Notes under the pieces: generated by a model
What the model saw: the letters and a program-made list of their open reading frames with translations, nothing else
The model's database searches: none
What the model was told of the DNA's origin: nothing
Source of the DNA: Methanolinea sp. UBA477
Lineage (GTDB): Archaea > Halobacteriota > Methanomicrobia > Methanomicrobiales > Methanospirillaceae
Assembly (NCBI GenBank): GCA_002509485.1
Contig: DAWO01000118.1
Coordinates: 22,206-27,910 of the forward strand
Length of the DNA: 5,705 bases
Direction of reading: 5' to 3'
Shown: positions 4,497 through 5,705 of the stretch, piece by piece
How positions within the stretch are numbered: position 1 is the stretch's first letter
Layout: every line of letters begins with the position of its first letter
Position numbers and translations under genes: made by a program

Positions 4497-5093
4497 ATGG
4501 ATGTGAATGTCATGGGGATATCGGGCAGCCCGCACCGTCACGGCAACACAGAGACATTACTGGATGCGTTTCTCGATGGAGCCGCAGAGGAGGGAGCCGG
4601 CATCGAGAAGGTAATCTTAAAAAAACTTGATTATTCGCCCTGCAGGGGATGTAATACCTGTCACAAAACAGGAGTCTGCATCATGGAGGATGACGCACCA
4701 CCCCTCTTTGACCGGATCCTCTCGATGGACAGTGTTGCGGTTGCCTCACCCATCTACAGCATGGGAATCACCGCGGAATTGAAGGGACTCATTGACCGGG
4801 CACAGTACATATGGGCGAAAAAGTTCGTATTAAAGACGCTCTATTTCCCAAATGAGCACATACAACGCCACAAGGGCGTCTTCATCTCAACGGCTGGGCT
4901 CTCCTGGGACAACGTCTTTGATGCGGCTTTCCCGGCTATTACTGCTTTTTTCAATACGATTGGCTTCGAATATTATGACAATATCATCGCAAACGACATG
5001 GATAAGTATAACGGGATAAAGGGGCATCCGACGGCACTCGACGAGGCCCGTGACAAGGGAAGACGGGTGGTAAAGGAGATCAGGAGCCTATGA
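4497..5093 (+). CDS. Iron-sulfur flavoprotein (Isf-type), second gene of a tandem pair
   Basis: A 198-residue paralogue of the gene before it. The FMN loop is S-G-S-P-H-R-H-G-N-T (9-18) and the cluster motif is complete: C49-R-G-C52-N-T-C55-x5-C61. The middle has A-S-P-I-Y-S-M-G-I-T-A-E-L-K-G-L-I-D-R-A, the usual flavin-contact and dimer segment, then K-K-F-V-L-K, which the upstream paralogue also has. The ATG at 4497 is 4 bases past the upstream stop, with GGAGTGA (4486-4492) as ribosome site, so translation is probably coupled. Two Isf paralogues made together may form a heterodimer or serve different acceptors; nothing in the sequence decides this. The residues after the cluster (DAPPLFDRI) differ from those of the first copy, so this is an old duplication and not a recent one. 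The gene is the last intact one before the mobile-element debris. Confidence 0.93.
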   Translation: MDVNVMGISGSPHRHGNTETLLDAFLDGAAEEGAGIEKVILKKLDYSPCRGCNTCHKTGVCIMEDDAPPLFDRILSMDSVAVASPIYSMGITAELKGLIDRAQYIWAKKFVLKTLYFPNEHIQRHKGVFISTAGLSWDNVFDAAFPAITAFFNTIGFEYYDNIIANDMDKYNGIKGHPTALDEARDKGRRVVKEIRSL

Positions 5094-5183
5094 AAGAGTG
5101 TGATTGGTAGTGTGTATATAAAGCTGTAAAATTGAAGAGTCCCGGTATCCACTCTAAATTGGGAAATGGAGGAATAAAGGGCA
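5094..5183. other. Intergenic stretch leading into IS debris, with a TATA-like box
   Basis: This 90-base stretch has no gene. It contains TATATAAA near 5114-5121, a good TATA-box match with no intact gene behind it. From about 5136 a segment resembling GAGTCCCGGTATCCACTCT and then AAATTGGG may be the left terminal repeat of the IS256-type element. The partner end is not in the window, so that reading cannot be verified. Confidence 0.3.
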
Positions 5184-5429
5184 TTGAATAGTAAAGACCT
5201 CGTAGTAAATTACCCTACCGATAATGAAGAGGGCATGAAGAATCTCATCACCTGGTTTTTGAACGATGTGATGCAAAGAGAAGCGGATGAACTGGCCGGG
5301 GCTGGGAAGTATAAGTGAACCGGATCGAGACGCACACCTGGGGATGGGATCAGATCATGATATCTGAAGACACGATATGATTCATTATCACTCTATAAGC
5401 CGTTTTTAGGAGATATTCCGTTCCAGGAG
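5184..5429 (+). pseudogene. Degraded IS256 (mutator)-family transposase, N-terminal fragment with in-frame stops
   Basis: In one reading frame the sequence gives the N-terminal pattern of IS256-type transposases: M-K-N-L-I-T-W-F-L-N-D-V-M-Q-R-E-A-D-E-L, then A-G-A-G-K-Y-K, R/T-G-S-R-R-T, Y-L-K-T-R-Y and K-P-x-x-G-D-I-P-F-Q. Family members are near 400 residues; only about 80 are left. Two in-frame TGA codons (5316 and 5358) interrupt it, both where the family usually has arginine, as expected from CGA to TGA changes. The first 44 codons (5184-5318, from TTG) form the only intact part, with GGAGG at 5168-5172 upstream. After about 5429 the similarity ends and the rest of the transposase is missing. 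The protein would be inactive. It belongs to the DDE class of cut-and-paste transposases. The precise limits are judged by eye. Confidence 0.75.
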
Positions 5430-5472
5430 ATGCTGATGAAGATTTGTGCGTGAGGAACGCGGGAGAGATTAG

Positions 5473-5705
5473 CCTTCCACTCATAACCCCAACACAACTT
5501 CGGAGGAAGGCCGAAAGAAGGAAGAGAAGACCCTTGAAAAGCACCGTCTGAAAGAGGAGGAGAAGATTACCGCGGCGCTCATACACCTCAAGAACCGGGA
5601 GTTTGCCTGCGAGAAGGATGCCATCACCGAGGCACAACGCTGGATCAAGGGGTATCCTCATTATAAATTTGAGACCCTTGAGGTCGTCTCACGACAGAAG
5701 CGAAA
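5473..5705 (+). pseudogene. Internal fragment of an IS1634-like transposase, continues past the window
   Basis: The frame open from 5473 (after TAG at 5470) to the right edge contains a highly charged helical stretch, K-K-E-E-K-T-L-E-K-H-R-L-K-E-E-E-K, then L-K-N-R-E-F-A-C-E-K-D-A. This resembles the segment in IS1634-type (IS4 superfamily) transposases where a lysine/glutamate-rich helix is followed by REFACE-like residues. In full-length proteins this lies well inside the chain, so the N-terminal part is missing. Similarity seems to begin around 5500; no start codon or ribosome site is found in front. The frame differs from that of the IS256 relic just before it, so this is a separate element joined to it. 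Whether the part beyond the window is intact is unknown. The family name is from memory of the motif and less sure than the fact that it is a transposase piece. Confidence 0.6.

Noticed and set aside
5350..5661. Minus-strand open frame of 103 codons at the right end
   Set aside because: It covers both transposase remains on the opposite strand and spans their junction; the hydrophobic look comes from reading lysine/glutamate-rich codons in reverse.
1..5705. CRISPR array, tRNA or rRNA genes
   Set aside because: No regularly spaced repeats and no tRNA- or rRNA-like sequence were seen on reading the window.

Overview
The window looks like the chromosome of a methanogenic archaeon, most likely of the order Methanomicrobiales. 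This rests on the gene families seen (an archaeal Prx6-type peroxiredoxin, iron-sulfur flavoproteins of the Isf type, a small rubrerythrin, a free-standing desulforedoxin), on archaeal TATA-like boxes about 25 bases before start codons that lack a Shine-Dalgarno site, and on transposase types common in these genomes. The assignment is from recognition, not from a search.

Layout, left to right. A glutaredoxin-like gene (minus strand, cut by the left edge) and rubrerythrin (minus) are followed by a divergent radC-type gene (plus). radC converges on a first iron-sulfur-flavoprotein-like gene (minus) with overlapping stop codons. A divergent intergenic region with a clean palindrome leads to a small zinc-ribbon protein (plus). 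A region with a strong hairpin then precedes a tight three-gene operon on the plus strand: desulforedoxin (42 aa), a cysteine-free AhpD/carboxymuconolactone-decarboxylase-like protein, and peroxiredoxin. A T-rich stretch and a good TATA box separate this from a second operon of two iron-sulfur flavoproteins. The last 600 bases are a graveyard of mobile elements: the N-terminal part of an IS256-family transposase broken by in-frame stops, joined to an internal piece of what looks like an IS1634-type transposase that runs off the right edge.

Apart from radC and the IS debris, almost every gene encodes a small cytoplasmic redox or metal-binding protein. Rubrerythrin and peroxiredoxin would reduce peroxides. 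Desulforedoxin and the glutaredoxin-like protein would carry electrons or reduce disulfides. Isf-type flavoproteins can pass electrons to O2 and H2O2 in Methanosarcina. The region therefore reads as an oxidative-stress defence island of a strict anaerobe. The joint function is an inference from gene content and spacing. The most interesting points are the first flavoprotein, which has lost exactly one of its four cluster cysteines, the cysteine-free AhpD-like protein beside the peroxiredoxin, and the distinct inverted repeats in the control regions.
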